From positions 1 through 16,644 of the forward strand of contig DNXU01000274.1 of assembly GCA_003505715.1 (NCBI GenBank): 16,644 nt of DNA, given 5' to 3'. Shown here in pieces: positions 7,593 to 16,500 of the stretch. How positions within the stretch are numbered: position 1 is the stretch's first letter; each line of letters starts with the position of its first letter. The notes beneath the pieces are model-generated. The model did no database searches. It saw only the letters and a program-made list of their open reading frames with translations, and was not told where the DNA came from. This DNA comes from Cyanobacteria bacterium UBA8803. GTDB lineage: Bacteria; Cyanobacteriota; Cyanobacteriia; Cyanobacteriales; Coleofasciculaceae. A program made the translations under genes and the position numbers.

Positions 7593-7796
7593 CTAGATGG
7601 GCATTTCTTGATGGCAGTAGCTACATCGCCAGTAAATTCCTCCAAAACGAATATGACGGAGTAGGGTTTCTGAGCAGCAAGGGCAAGTATGCTTAATAAC
7701 TATTAGTTTACCCAGAGTTTTAGCTTTATCGAGTCGCCTAGGGCCAGCCGTCAAGTAAGCCACTGATTGAATCGATTTTGTTAACTTAGCTACCAT
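7593..7796 (-). CDS. Small zinc-ribbon protein (67 aa)
   Basis: A 67-residue basic protein. The C-terminal half carries two Cys-x-x-Cys knuckles, Cys38/Cys41 (in CPCC, with an extra Cys40) and Cys58/Cys61 (RCSYC), separated by 16 residues. The LLRHIRFGGIYWRCSYCHQEMP arrangement fits a small conserved zinc-ribbon type that I associate with cyanobacteria. The N-terminal 35 residues are Lys/Arg-rich. The pattern suggests a zinc-bound, nucleic-acid- or protein-binding module, but no target is evident. AGG lies 9 bases before the ATG at 7796. It stands alone, convergent with the 70-aa gene. Confidence 0.75.
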   Translation of the reverse strand: MVAKLTKSIQSVAYLTAGPRRLDKAKTLGKLIVIKHTCPCCSETLLRHIRFGGIYWRCSYCHQEMPI

Positions 7797-7886
7797 TTTT
7801 ATAAACCTGAGTAAATAACAATCTAAGTATAGTTGTATTCTCTTAAGAGAAAAACTTAATATTAGACAAGCTTAAAAGTGTTTTTT

Positions 7887-7914
7887 TTGTGTTAATGTGA
7901 AGGCACGCTACAAT
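7887..7914 (+). promoter_or_regulatory. Weak candidate promoter of the small ORF-clpC operon
   Basis: TACAAT (7909-7914) is a good -10 box; TTGTGT (7887-7892), 16 bases before it, is a poor -35 box. Use of this site would give a leader of roughly 235 nt before the ORF at 8155, enough to contain the inverted repeats and leader ORF described separately. Confidence 0.25.
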
Positions 7915-8015
7915 TCAGTAGCTGTGATCTATAAATCTACTCTTCCTATCTGACGGACTTTGGTTGATAAGGGCGATAAGACCCTGACACCTCCAGAAGA
8001 ATAAACGGCAAATCG

Positions 8016-8062
8016 GTTGAGTCGTGTCAACAAGCCGTATCTGTTTTGGGTACGACTGACAC
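8016..8062 (+). other. Overlapping alternative inverted repeats in the clpC operon leader
   Basis: Three pairings share bases: GTTGA (8016-8020) with TCAAC (8027-8031); AGTCGT (8020-8025) with ACGACT (8052-8057); and GTGTCA (8024-8029) with TGACAC (8057-8062). They cannot all form together, as in RNA switches, but each is short and none is followed by a terminator-like T run. Confidence 0.25.
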
Positions 8063-8154
8063 AGCCAATTTATTGAGGATGAGGATGAGTATTAGAAGAT
8101 TTTTATCTGGACAAGTAAATAAAGAAAGCTACCTCGTCTTCCTCTGCTAAAGGA

Positions 8155-8457
8155 ATGACAGCAGTTTCCAACTTTCGAGATTTTTCGATGAACATTCAAG
8201 CGTTAAATATTCAAGCTGGCGATTGCATCTTTGCCTACTGTAAGAACAAGATGCAACCTTGTACAGTGCAACGGTTACTGGACTCGAACCACAACAACGT
8301 CACATTGAAAGTATCCACATGTGTGCCTTATCGGCAATCCGCATCTTACGTAATTCAGTTTCACCGAGAGGCTCTAGTTGAACTAGCTCGTTTAAAATCC
8401 TGCCGCTCACAGACAGGACAGCAATTACCTCTTCCCCAAGGACACAGGCATGTTTGA
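8155..8457 (+). CDS. Small protein of unknown function, overlapping clpC
   Basis: Up to 100 residues from ATG 8155; the in-frame ATG at 8188 (residue 12) is a plausible alternative, because AGGA directly abuts the first ATG and is too close to serve as its ribosome binding site. The central part (about 13-80) alternates short strands and turns ([33 protein letters not shown]), which suggests a small beta-barrel such as an SH3-like fold; this is inferred from pattern only. Four Cys are present, without a CxxC motif. The tail is Gln/Pro-rich. Its TGA stop lies inside the first codons of the clpC-type gene (8-bp overlap), so translation of the two is probably coupled. It could be an adaptor or regulator of the unfoldase, judged only by position. 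Confidence 0.65.
   Translation: MTAVSNFRDFSMNIQALNIQAGDCIFAYCKNKMQPCTVQRLLDSNHNNVTLKVSTCVPYRQSASYVIQFHREALVELARLKSCRSQTGQQLPLPQGHRHV
8438..8442 (+). promoter_or_regulatory. Ribosome binding site of the clpC-type gene (AAGGA)
   Basis: AAGGA lies 7 bases before ATG 8450 and inside the end of the upstream small ORF, so clpC can be initiated directly as well as by coupling. Confidence 0.65.
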
Positions 8458-10894
8458 ACGTTTTACAGATGCAGCTATTAAAGTGATCAGGCTAGCGCAA
8501 GAGGAATCACGTCGCCTCAGCCACAATTTTGTTGGTACAGAGCAAATTCTGTTGGGTCTGATGGGAGAAGGAAATGGTGTTGCTGCAAAAGTCTTGAACT
8601 CCCTAGGCGTTACTCTCAGAGCCGTAAGGGGAGAGGTGGAAAAAATTATTGGTCTGGGTGTTGGCTTTGTCACTGTTGAAATTCCCTTCACGCCAAGAAG
8701 CAGGCGGGTCCTTGAATTGTCCCTGCAAGAATCTCGCGCCTTGAGGCATGACTACATTGGCACGGAACACCTACTTCTAGGCTTGCTCAGGGATGAAGAG
8801 GGTGTGGCAGCAAAAGTCCTCTTCAATCTGGGGGTTGACTCAGAAGAAATTCGGGCTAAAGTGATGGAGACGCTTTCCCACCCGACAATTACCTTAATAA
8901 ATAGTAGACGCACCGGCACCAAGACACCAATCCTTGATGAATGTGGCATCAACCTGACTCAACTAGCCATAGCGGGCAAGCTAGATCCCGTCGTGGGTCG
9001 CCAGCAGGAAGTTGAACGAATGATTCAAATTTTGGGTCGTCGCATCAAGAACAATCCGATATTGATAGGAGAGCCAGGAGTAGGGAAAACAGCACTGGCG
9101 GAGGGACTAGCTCAGCGCATTATCAACAAGGACGTGCCCTCTTGCCTTCAAGACAAGCAGGTTCTTACGCTAAATATGGGATTTTTACTTGCAGGTACTA
9201 AGTATCGAGGTGAGTTCGAGGAACGCCTAAAGGCAATCATTGCAGAAATCAAGGCTTGCCGGAGTGTAATTCTGTTCATTGACGAGATTCATACGTTGGT
9301 TGGGGCTGGTGCAGTATCAGGTACCCTCGATGCTGCTAATATCCTCAAGCCTGCCTTAGCACGAGGCGAACTCCAGTGTATTGGTGCGACGACTTTGGAT
9401 GAATATCACAAGTACATTGAGCAGGATGCTGCCTTAGCGCGTCGTTTCCAATCAGTGATGGTAAATGAACCCAGCGTTGAGGAAACGATTCAGATCTTGT
9501 ACGGATTGCGCGATCGCTACGAGCAGCACCACAAGCTCAAAATCTCAAACCTTGCCCTAGAAGCTGCAGCTAAGCTCTCCAACCAATATATCTGTGACCG
9601 CTATTTGCCTGACAAAGCAATTGACCTAATTGATGAAGCTGGTTCTCGCGTCCGGATACTCAACTCTAAAGTGCCATCAGTAGCCAAGAGCCTAAACCAA
9701 GAACTATGCCAAGTTCTCAAGGATAAAGAAAAGGCTGTGGCATTGCAAGAATTTAGCAAGGCTGGAGAAATGCGGGCTCGCGAATTAGCAATTCAGGTGG
9801 AGATGCGGGCGCTCGTTCAAGAGAATAACGCTAACTCTACTAATGATGAGTGCATTCCCCTAGTTAATGAAGAGGATATCGCCCACATTGTCGCCTCATG
9901 GACGGGAGTACCCGTAAACAAATTAACCGAATCAGAATCCCAAATTCTCCTCCAGATGGAGGATACCATACATCAGCGGATCATAGGTCAAGAAGAAGCG
10001 GTAAAGGCGATTTCCCGTGCCATTCGTCGCGCTCGCGTTGGCATCAGTAACCCCCATCGACCGATTGCCAGTTTTATCTTCTCTGGCCCCACTGGGGTGG
10101 GTAAAACGGAACTTGCCAAGTCATTAGCGGCTTACTTATTCGGGTCTCCATCAGCTATGATTCGGCTGGATATGTCTGAATACATGGAGCGTCACACCGT
10201 CTCCAAACTTATCGGTGCCCCTCCCGGTTATGTGGGTTACAACGAAGGGGGACAACTGACTGAAGCTGTTCGCCGTTGCCCTTATACAGTGGTGTTGCTA
10301 GATGAAATCGAAAAAGCACACCCCGATGTGTTCAATCTACTGCTGCAAATCCTGGAAGACGGTCTTTTAACTGATACTAAGGGTCGTACTGTGAACTTTA
10401 GGAACACCTTGTTAATTATGACTTCCAATGTGGGTTCTAAGATGATTGAAAAAGGTGGCGGTAGTCTGGGGTTTGATTGTTCTGAAAATCAAGCTGAATA
10501 TCGCTACCAATGCATTCACTCCCTGGTGAATGAAGAACTCAAAGTATACTTTCGTCCCGAGTTCCTCAATCGTATCGATGAAATTATTGTCTTTCAGCAA
10601 TTGACCAAGGATGAGGTTCAACAAATTTCCACCATCCTTTTAGGTGAAGTATGCAGTCGTTTAAATGAGCAAGGAATTACTATGGAAATCACTGAACGGT
10701 TTAAAGACATTCTGATGAAAGAAGGCTACGATCCCAGTTATGGAGCGCGTCATCTGCGTCGAACCATCACCCGTCTTTTGGAAGACTGCCTTGCTGAGGA
10801 AATCCTCAGCGGTCGCGTCAAAAACCCAGATACAATTATTGTTGATGTAGACAATGAGGGGCAAATTAAAGTCCTGCAAGGCGAGCGGCAATAA
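8450..10894 (+). CDS. clpC: ATP-dependent Clp protease ATPase subunit ClpC-type
   Basis: An 814-residue Hsp100 unfoldase, normal length for ClpC. It begins [13 protein letters not shown], with two Clp-N repeats (about 1-70 and 78-145). The first AAA+ domain has Walker A GEPGVGKT (207-214), Walker B VILFIDE (273-279) and Arg331-Arg332 as likely arginine finger. A short ClpC-type middle domain (about 412-455, with [13 protein letters not shown]) replaces the long coiled coil of ClpB. The second AAA+ domain has GPTGVGKT (546-553), VVLLDE (614-619) and sensor-2 GARHLRR (765-771). The LGF tripeptide (673-675) matches the loop that docks ClpC to ClpP rings, so it should feed substrates to a Clp peptidase in the cytoplasm. 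Compared with the housekeeping cyanobacterial ClpC as I recall it, the linker after Clp-N and many surface residues diverge (for example Cys610 where Arg is usual), which suggests a second, specialised copy. It follows a small unknown gene with an 8-bp overlap. Confidence 0.93.
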   Translation: MFERFTDAAIKVIRLAQEESRRLSHNFVGTEQILLGLMGEGNGVAAKVLNSLGVTLRAVRGEVEKIIGLGVGFVTVEIPFTPRSRRVLELSLQESRALRHDYIGTEHLLLGLLRDEEGVAAKVLFNLGVDSEEIRAKVMETLSHPTITLINSRRTGTKTPILDECGINLTQLAIAGKLDPVVGRQQEVERMIQILGRRIKNNPILIGEPGVGKTALAEGLAQRIINKDVPSCLQDKQVLTLNMGFLLAGTKYRGEFEERLKAIIAEIKACRSVILFIDEIHTLVGAGAVSGTLDAANILKPALARGELQCIGATTLDEYHKYIEQDAALARRFQSVMVNEPSVEETIQILYGLRDRYEQHHKLKISNLALEAAAKLSNQYICDRYLPDKAIDLIDEAGSRVRILNSKVPSVAKSLNQELCQVLKDKEKAVALQEFSKAGEMRARELAIQVEMRALVQENNANSTNDECIPLVNEEDIAHIVASWTGVPVNKLTESESQILLQMEDTIHQRIIGQEEAVKAISRAIRRARVGISNPHRPIASFIFSGPTGVGKTELAKSLAAYLFGSPSAMIRLDMSEYMERHTVSKLIGAPPGYVGYNEGGQLTEAVRRCPYTVVLLDEIEKAHPDVFNLLLQILEDGLLTDTKGRTVNFRNTLLIMTSNVGSKMIEKGGGSLGFDCSENQAEYRYQCIHSLVNEELKVYFRPEFLNRIDEIIVFQQLTKDEVQQISTILLGEVCSRLNEQGITMEITERFKDILMKEGYDPSYGARHLRRTITRLLEDCLAEEILSGRVKNPDTIIVDVDNEGQIKVLQGERQ

Positions 10895-11078
10895 TTACTG
10901 CAACTATCAACCTGAGTCGAATAAGATATATCTCTCTTTTGTCAGTTTGGGTAAATTCGTTGAATTTATGTTGTTTCAGCCCAAGAAAAATCAAGGTTTT
11001 ACCCCATTTTGACAGAAAAGCGATATAGCCATGTTAAATAGCAACCATTGCTGGGTAATATTTTCAGACCATTTTCGT

Positions 11079-11096
11079 TGACAAATCGCTGACAAA
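11079..11096 (+). promoter_or_regulatory. Direct repeat TGACAAA-TCGC-TGACAAA
   Basis: Two identical heptamers (11079-11085 and 11090-11096) are spaced 11 bp start to start, one helical turn, ending 13 bp before the ATG of the 71-aa gene. Tandem half-sites on one face of the helix are typical of OmpR-type response regulator sites. The first copy also makes a consensus TTGACA (11078-11083), but a -10 box at normal distance would almost touch the ATG, so the element may be an operator rather than a core promoter. Confidence 0.35.
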
Positions 11097-11109
11097 CTAT
11101 TTATTTTAA

Positions 11110-11325
11110 ATGAACAAGCAAACTAAAACCAAAATCATTAAAGAAACATTTGGCAATCCTGACCAAGATGGCTACTACAGCGGGGCTTATATCTTCTCTG
11201 ATGGCACAGCAGAATTTTTCTGTGGGTATCAAGCTCCTACCGGTCAGTTCAACGGTAACGAAGAATACTACAACGTAATGCCAGCGACTCCTCAACAGGT
11301 CTACGCTAAATATGGAAAACCTTAA
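11110..11325 (+). CDS. Small protein of unknown function (71 aa)
   Basis: A 71-residue protein with a basic N-terminal helix (NKQTKTKIIKETFG) and a compact, aromatic and Gly-rich middle (DGYYSGAYIFSDGTAEFFCGYQAPTG), ending in PQQVYAKYGKP. The alternation of Tyr/Phe with Gly/Asp suggests a small beta-sheet domain. I do not recognise the family. There is no signal peptide or membrane segment. No clear ribosome binding site precedes the ATG. A direct repeat lies just upstream and a strong palindrome just downstream, which frames it as a single-gene unit. A 121-codon frame on the opposite strand (11101-11466) reads through the palindrome and is not credible. Confidence 0.6.
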   Translation: MNKQTKTKIIKETFGNPDQDGYYSGAYIFSDGTAEFFCGYQAPTGQFNGNEEYYNVMPATPQQVYAKYGKP

Positions 11326-11429
11326 GAGCCTCCCTAAAGATTTCTGCAATGCCGAATCGCTCTGAGGAGTTTGATACTCAAATAAAAGCCAGTGGTTTTT
11401 TATATATGCACATGGCAAAACTATCAAAC

Positions 11430-11457
11430 CCCGCCAGGGAATTAATTCTCTGGCGGG
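11430..11457. terminator. Near-perfect 28-bp palindrome, likely bidirectional terminator
   Basis: CCCGCCAG (11430-11437) pairs perfectly with CTGGCGGG (11450-11457). The interior GAATTAATTC is itself palindromic, so the whole element can pair apart from one G-T. It is followed by T-rich sequence on both strands and lies between convergent genes: the 71-aa gene ending at 11325 and the response regulator ending at 11475. This is the best terminator candidate in the window. Confidence 0.8.
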
Positions 11458-11474
11458 ATGTATCAAATTTTATC

Positions 11475-11852
11475 TCAAATTTGTAGAATTTCTAGCGATT
11501 TTTCTACTACTTCATCAGGATCGAACGGCTTAGTCATATACAAATCTGCACCAACTTGCTGCCCTTTTTGCTTATCAAATTCCTGCCCCTTAGCCGTCAG
11601 CATGATAATGTAGATCCCATCGAGCTGAAGTTCATGTTTAACAGTATTGCAAACGTCAAACCCATTCATTTTCGGCATCATCACATCAAGAAAAACGAGG
11701 TTAGGTTTTTCTGTCTTAATCATTTCCAGTGCCTCCTCGCCATTTTCTGCCGTTAAGACTTCTACCCCTTCATCTTCTAGCTCTTCCAAGGTTTGCCCCA
11801 TTAACAACCTAATATGAGGCTCATCATCAACTATTAATATTTTTTTAGACAT
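11475..11852 (-). CDS. Single-domain response regulator (receiver only)
   Basis: A 125-residue CheY-like receiver with no output domain. It has the acidic pair Asp9/Asp10 (VDDE), phospho-acceptor Asp56 (VFLDVMMP), Thr86 (IIMLTA) and Lys108 (MTKPF), the full active set. It is the last gene of the minus-strand signalling operon: its ATG is 14 bp after the cyclase stop, with GAGG 4 bases before the start, and the 11430-11457 palindrome follows its end. It probably acts as a phosphate shuttle or sink with the histidine kinase at 13182-16484, or binds a partner protein directly. The strongly acidic EELEDEG insertion between helix 1 and strand 2 is slightly longer than in CheY. Confidence 0.92.
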   Translation of the reverse strand: MSKKILIVDDEPHIRLLMGQTLEELEDEGVEVLTAENGEEALEMIKTEKPNLVFLDVMMPKMNGFDVCNTVKHELQLDGIYIIMLTAKGQEFDKQKGQQVGADLYMTKPFDPDEVVEKSLEILQI

Positions 11853-11866
11853 ATAACCTCTGGTAT

Positions 11867-13279
11867 CTAGTAGACTACTTCAAAAACATCTATGGGTTTT
11901 TTCTTGCCTTTAACTTGAACAGTACCAACCTCCTTAAAGTCAAAAACCTTTTGTGTTGCTTCATAGACGCCTCGACAAACCAGAATTTGCTCCCCTTGCG
12001 CCATCGATTGCAGGCGGGATGCGGTATTAACTTTATCTCCGATGGCCGTATAGTCCATATGCTGGGGAGAGCCGACGTTACCCACAACCACCTCTCCACA
12101 ACTAATCCCAATGCCCGTAATAAAATTCTGCCTGATCCAGGGAACGGGTATCGTTTTGATCCGATTTTGCATCTCAATTGCCGTTTTAATTGCCTCTTGC
12201 TCGCTATGTATTAGCCTGGAGGGAGCGCCGAACATGGCCACAATCATATCGCCTACAAACTTATTGACCGTACCCCCATGGCTAAAGATCACATCAACCA
12301 TGTGAGTGAAGTACACGTTTAAATATTCCACGATCGCTTCTGGTGCTAACTCCTCACATTTGGTGGTAAAATTCCTGATATCTGAAAATAGAATAGTAAT
12401 ATCTTTTTTGGCCGGGGCTAAGGAAACATCACCTTTAGCTTCTAAAATTGCTTCTACAACTTGGGCTGAAACGTAGCGCTCCAAATTGCTCTTAATCCGT
12501 TCTTCCTTCAGCTTTTGTTCGTGCAAAATGGCATTCTCAATCGCAGACGCTGCCTGGGAAGCTAGAGCCATCAGCAGCTTCATATCAGCTGCGGTATAAG
12601 TTACAGGCTGATAATTGCTGATATTAATCACACCAATTGCTCCCTCCTTGGTCTGAAGTGGAGCGCAAATGAGAGAGTTGATATGATTTTTCCCTGCTAC
12701 AAATCTTGGGTCAGCTTGGACATTGTTAATAATTTCTGGTCTCCCTGTAATCATCACGTTGCCAGCGATGCCCTTTCCCAGTTCAATAGGTGCTTTAGGG
12801 GCATATTCTTTCCCTAAAGCAGCAATTAGCTCAAACTTTCCGGTTTCTCGATTGACTAACATGACCGAACCACTAGTGGCCTTAATTAGTCTGGTAGCTT
12901 CATCAATGACGAGATTGGCAACCTGTTTCAAGTCTAGACAAGCCGTTAACCGTCCCGAAATATTGTAGAGCAGGTTGATTTCCTTGTATCTATCCAGCGT
13001 TTCACGAGCTAGCATCTTCTGCTGGAGTTCTTTACTAGCTATATAGTTCAGCAATAAGGCAACTGACGAGGCTTTTTCCTCTCCAAGAACCCAACCAATG
13101 ACATCCTCAGCAAGGGTTACGGGATATTTCTCTAATAGTAGCTCGGTGGTTTCACCAAATAGGAGGCTGCCATCTTGATCCTCAATCCGAATTCGAGTCT
13201 TCATCGCCTCCAGCGTCTGTCTCAATAGAGATAACACGTCTTTCTGAGAGAGGAGCTTCTTCAGACTGAGAGTAGCCAT
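11867..13279 (-). CDS. GAF domain-containing class III adenylate cyclase
   Basis: A 470-residue soluble protein. An N-terminal helical/PAS-like region (about 1-90, with [13 protein letters not shown] at 30-42) leads through a coiled coil (about 88-110) to a GAF domain (about 105-250), another helix, and the class III cyclase domain (about 285-470). The cyclase has both metal-binding Asp (Asp300 in LFSDIRNFT, Asp344 in KFVGD), the purine-contact Lys340, Thr411 in MDYTAIGD where mammalian enzymes have Asp, and transition-state Asn418 and Arg422. Lys plus Thr fits adenylate, not guanylate, cyclase; the Thr variant marks the class IIIb group, which includes bicarbonate-responsive cyanobacterial enzymes. 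Its ATG lies 98 bp inside the end of the histidine kinase gene in another frame, and the response regulator follows 14 bp later. The N-terminus [21 protein letters not shown] looks like structured protein, which favours ATG 13279, but Met26 (13204) would shorten the overlap to about 23 bp. It probably makes cAMP under control of the neighbouring phosphorelay. Confidence 0.92.
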   Translation of the reverse strand: MATLSLKKLLSQKDVLSLLRQTLEAMKTRIRIEDQDGSLLFGETTELLLEKYPVTLAEDVIGWVLGEEKASSVALLLNYIASKELQQKMLARETLDRYKEINLLYNISGRLTACLDLKQVANLVIDEATRLIKATSGSVMLVNRETGKFELIAALGKEYAPKAPIELGKGIAGNVMITGRPEIINNVQADPRFVAGKNHINSLICAPLQTKEGAIGVINISNYQPVTYTAADMKLLMALASQAASAIENAILHEQKLKEERIKSNLERYVSAQVVEAILEAKGDVSLAPAKKDITILFSDIRNFTTKCEELAPEAIVEYLNVYFTHMVDVIFSHGGTVNKFVGDMIVAMFGAPSRLIHSEQEAIKTAIEMQNRIKTIPVPWIRQNFITGIGISCGEVVVGNVGSPQHMDYTAIGDKVNTASRLQSMAQGEQILVCRGVYEATQKVFDFKEVGTVQVKGKKKPIDVFEVVY

Positions 13280-16200
13280 CTTTTTTTTCGTCTGCTAGTA
13301 ATAAAAAAAATACATTTTCCAGCCCTTTTTCAAATCTTAACGTTTGGACAAGATTAGGCTCCTGGGAAAAAATAGCATTGGCAATAATCATGTCAGGCTT
13401 GACAGCGATCGCTTTTTTTTGAAAATCCTCCCCATTAAAGGCTTCAACGACACTGTAACCCTTGGCTTTCAGGACATCAGCTAGGGTTTTCACCGCCGAT
13501 ACATTTTCATCAACGACTAAAACTTTCTTCTTTGACCCTCCCTGAGCAATTAGGCAATCAATCTCTTGCAGCAACTGTTCGGTTTGAAAAGGTTTGGTTA
13601 GATATTTATCAATCCCCAGACGATATCCCCGTTCTTTATCCTCAATAATGGATAGGATAATGATCGGGATGTCCATCGTGGCAGGATCGGTTTTCAGCAC
13701 GGCAGCAACATCAAACCCGCTCATTTCCGGCATCATTACATCTAGAGTAATTAAGTCGGGGCGTTCTTGTTTGACTTGGGCGATCGCTTCTAGACCATCT
13801 TTTGCCTCCCTGACGCGATACCCCCGTGCTTCTAGTTCTTGCCGAAGGAGTTTCCGAATTAGAGCTTCATTATCTACAACCAGAACGGTTTTATTCTCTG
13901 CATCCAGGGTGGAAGCGGTCGTTGCCACGCTTCCTTGCAGTTGCTTGACCAAAGTTTCGATATTAATCGTATTAACTTTGACCGTTGCCTCAGTACTGAT
14001 GGGGAGAGCAAAGGAAAACGTACTGCCTTTCCCTAACTCGCTTTCCACCCAAATTCTGCCCCCATGATGTTCGACAATCTGTTTGCAGATGGGTAACCCC
14101 AAACCTGTCCCTTTAGGTTTGTCGGTCAGGGTATCACCGACTTGTTTAAATTTTTCAAAGACCTTGTCTAGATCTGCTTCAGCAATACCCATGCCCGTGT
14201 CGGTGATGCTGACTGTAACTTCTCGCTCGTTGTACTGAGCTTGGCATTTTATCGATCCGCTATCAGTAAACTTGACAGCATTGGAAATCAAATTAATTAC
14301 AACTTGAATGAGCCGATCTCTATCCCCAATCACCTCAGGCAGAGTATCCTCCACTTTATTAATAAGCCGCAGCTTCTTCTCTTTAAATAAAGCCGCAGTC
14401 GCTGATACCGCCCGTTCTACTACCTCTGCCACTGATAAAGGCTGCATGTTCCAATCTACCTTGCCCGCCTCCATCTTGGCAATATCCAAAACATCATTAA
14501 TCAAGGCTGTCAACCTTCCTCCCTCCGAGACAATGATGTCAACGTTATCCTTCACCTGCCGCACAGTTCTTTGAATTTTTTTATCCTCAGCCGGAAGTTT
14601 GGGCAATATTACTTCCTCCAGTTTTTTGCGGATCAGCTTGGCAAAGCCCAGTACTGATGTCAGAGGAGTTCTCAGTTCGTGGGAAACCGTGGAGATGAAA
14701 TCTGTTTTCATCCGATCCACTTCTTTCTCGGCAGTGATATCCCGAATCAGAATAACTGAACCAATAAACTCATACTCTGAATTCTCTGCTGAGGAGGCTT
14801 TATCAATTGCAGTGGCTACAGCTTGACCAACTCGACCGCCAGACAGCTTAATTTCGGCAGTAAAAACTTGGTGGTGATGGCTTTGAGTTTGGTGGATTAA
14901 ATCTGTTAACTCAGTACTTAATAAGGCTTGGCAATCTTTAGCAGTGAGATGGCGATTTCCCCAACCAAACATCTGGGAAAGAGCCGGATTAAATTGGGAG
15001 ACTTTGCCCTGATTATCCGTTACCAAGAGGCCATCAACTAAATTGTTGATGATGGCAGTCAGGTAAGCAGTACGTTTCTCCACCAGATTCTCCAGGATTT
15101 GATTAACGCTTTCCACCTGCTGCCTAGTATGCGCCTCAGTTTGTTGCAAGTGCTTGGCTTGAGCTTCCGCTTGTTTTAAGAACTGCTCCCGAACGTAAAC
15201 CTTGTTCGCCATAGCGTTAAACAAGTGAGCCAGACGCCCCAACTCATCTCCCCTAGTCGCATCTAGCTGGATATTGAGATCTCCTGCTGCGATCTGTTCG
15301 GTGGCTTCCATCAACTCAGTTAAGGGATCTGTAATTTGGCGACGCAAGACAAAATACAGAACTAATAGTTCCAGGAGTAACGCTAAAACTCCCAAACCGA
15401 GAATAACGGCAGCATTATCTAGTGCTGGTTTAGCCAAGATTGACTTGGGAAAAACAGTAACTAAATACCAATCCGGTTCATTAATTCGCGCCACAGCTAG
15501 ATATTCGCCATCCTTGGTATTCTCAATGATGGTTTGGTGAGGTTTTCTGGCTTTTACTAGTTGAAAAATGCGTTGCAGGTGAGGATCGCCGGACTTCTGG
15601 ATGCTGAATTTCCCCTCTTGTTTTTTAATCTCCTCGATTTTGTTGGGGTGAACGATCAAACGACCATCGCCGCGAAAAATAATGTTATAGCCACCTTCAA
15701 GACGATCCTCGATCATCCGTTCTATCAGTTGAGTAAGAATGACATCATGCCCAATCGTAGCGATATGTTTGCCATCTACATCGACTGGTGTTGCCACAGA
15801 TACCATCCAATCCCTCGCCTGAGGGTCGTAGTAAAGTCCCGTCCATACCGTCTTACGTTCTGGATTATGTTTCTTGTCAGCCACATAGACGTATTCCTCA
15901 TTAGGCATGTACAAGTTAGCATTTGCCCGCTGCACCCACGGCGTTCCAGGCCAATAGATAGTAATGATATTTTCAGGGGTGGTAATATAAGTATCAACAA
16001 AACGGTTGTGCCATGCAGCGCCATAAGTATTCACTAAGTTATAAAAAGTAACCACGCGCCGTCGAATATCCGCATCAACGGTCAGGTTCTCATCAATATA
16101 GACACCTGCATAGCGCGTGGTATCAAAGTCTTCAGGTCGCTGGTCTTTAGGCCGATTGCGAATGACTCCGTCTGACCACTTAACAAACAATTGATAAAAT

Positions 16201-16484
16201 TCTACTTGCGGATCGTAACCGCCTAATTCTTGGAGTTGCCGCAGTAACTCTTTCTTAAGTAAAGCATGGTTATCTACGGCTAACGTAAATATCCCGCGCT
16301 CCCGTTGCCCCCGTTCTTTCACATATTTTGCCACCCGATCCAGTGCTTCAGATTTAATGGCAGTCAGTGTATGAAAGTAACTAATTACCGTCGATAAAAC
16401 GATCACTCCCGCAATTCTCAAGGCAACACTCATCAGCGTTTGCCGTGTCAAGGATTTTCGCACCGGTGGTGTAGATAAGGACAT
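13182..16484 (-). CDS. dCache-HAMP-PAS hybrid histidine kinase with two receiver domains
   Basis: A 1100-residue membrane sensor. Order: membrane helix (about 17-38); extracytoplasmic dCache domain (about 45-345, with [21 protein letters not shown] and IATIGHDV typical of the fold); second helix (about 355-380); HAMP (about 381-432); coiled coil; PAS (about 472-582); HisKA with His602 (SHELRTPL); HATPase with N box Asn731/Asn735, DTGMG (762-766) and GTGLGL (792-797). The first receiver (about 866-980) is complete, with Asp871, Asp915 and Lys964. The second (about 986-1068) has Asn1036 where the phospho-acceptor Asp should be and stops before the last helix-strand-helix and its Lys. The final 32 residues, acidic and unstructured, overlap the start of the cyclase gene. 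ATG 16484 is followed by a normal membrane-anchor sequence; the frame stays open upstream only because the heptamer array contains no stop in this direction. No clear ribosome binding site. First gene of the cAMP signalling operon; ligand unknown. Confidence 0.93.
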   Translation of the reverse strand: MSLSTPPVRKSLTRQTLMSVALRIAGVIVLSTVISYFHTLTAIKSEALDRVAKYVKERGQRERGIFTLAVDNHALLKKELLRQLQELGGYDPQVEFYQLFVKWSDGVIRNRPKDQRPEDFDTTRYAGVYIDENLTVDADIRRRVVTFYNLVNTYGAAWHNRFVDTYITTPENIITIYWPGTPWVQRANANLYMPNEEYVYVADKKHNPERKTVWTGLYYDPQARDWMVSVATPVDVDGKHIATIGHDVILTQLIERMIEDRLEGGYNIIFRGDGRLIVHPNKIEEIKKQEGKFSIQKSGDPHLQRIFQLVKARKPHQTIIENTKDGEYLAVARINEPDWYLVTVFPKSILAKPALDNAAVILGLGVLALLLELLVLYFVLRRQITDPLTELMEATEQIAAGDLNIQLDATRGDELGRLAHLFNAMANKVYVREQFLKQAEAQAKHLQQTEAHTRQQVESVNQILENLVEKRTAYLTAIINNLVDGLLVTDNQGKVSQFNPALSQMFGWGNRHLTAKDCQALLSTELTDLIHQTQSHHHQVFTAEIKLSGGRVGQAVATAIDKASSAENSEYEFIGSVILIRDITAEKEVDRMKTDFISTVSHELRTPLTSVLGFAKLIRKKLEEVILPKLPAEDKKIQRTVRQVKDNVDIIVSEGGRLTALINDVLDIAKMEAGKVDWNMQPLSVAEVVERAVSATAALFKEKKLRLINKVEDTLPEVIGDRDRLIQVVINLISNAVKFTDSGSIKCQAQYNEREVTVSITDTGMGIAEADLDKVFEKFKQVGDTLTDKPKGTGLGLPICKQIVEHHGGRIWVESELGKGSTFSFALPISTEATVKVNTINIETLVKQLQGSVATTASTLDAENKTVLVVDNEALIRKLLRQELEARGYRVREAKDGLEAIAQVKQERPDLITLDVMMPEMSGFDVAAVLKTDPATMDIPIIILSIIEDKERGYRLGIDKYLTKPFQTEQLLQEIDCLIAQGGSKKKVLVVDENVSAVKTLADVLKAKGYSVVEAFNGEDFQKKAIAVKPDMIIANAIFSQEPNLVQTLRFEKGLENVFFLLLADEKKDGYSQSEEAPLSERRVISIETDAGGDEDSNSD

Positions 16485-16500
16485 TTCAGTTTGATGTGAT

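Larger units (their letters stand above)
7797..8154. other. Intergenic region (358 bp) upstream of the clpC operon
   Basis: No gene of normal size is visible. The left part is AT-rich and includes a run of eight T (about 7881-7888). The middle holds a possible promoter, and the right part has overlapping, mutually exclusive inverted repeats (8016-8062) and a possible 21-23 codon leader ORF (8079-8150). No CIRCE element was found upstream of the clpC-type gene. Confidence 0.5.

Noticed and set aside
7797..8154. CIRCE (HrcA) element upstream of the clpC-type gene
   Set aside because: No TTAGCACTC-N9-GAGTGCTAA match was found by eye.
11101..11466. 121-codon minus-strand frame opposite the 71-aa gene
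   Set aside because: It reads through the strong palindrome at 11430-11457, has no recognisable protein features, and lies antisense to a more protein-like frame.
13594..14067. 157-codon plus-strand frame inside the histidine kinase
   Set aside because: Antisense shadow of conserved kinase and receiver sequence; Ser/Arg-rich composition typical of a reversed coding strand.
15561..16037. 158-codon plus-strand frame inside the dCache region
   Set aside because: Antisense to well-conserved dCache coding sequence, with no ribosome binding site or domain.
16485..16500. CRP-type cAMP receptor site (TGTGA-N6-TCACA) before the cAMP operon
   Set aside because: A TGTGA occurs just upstream of the kinase start, but no TCACA lies at the right distance.
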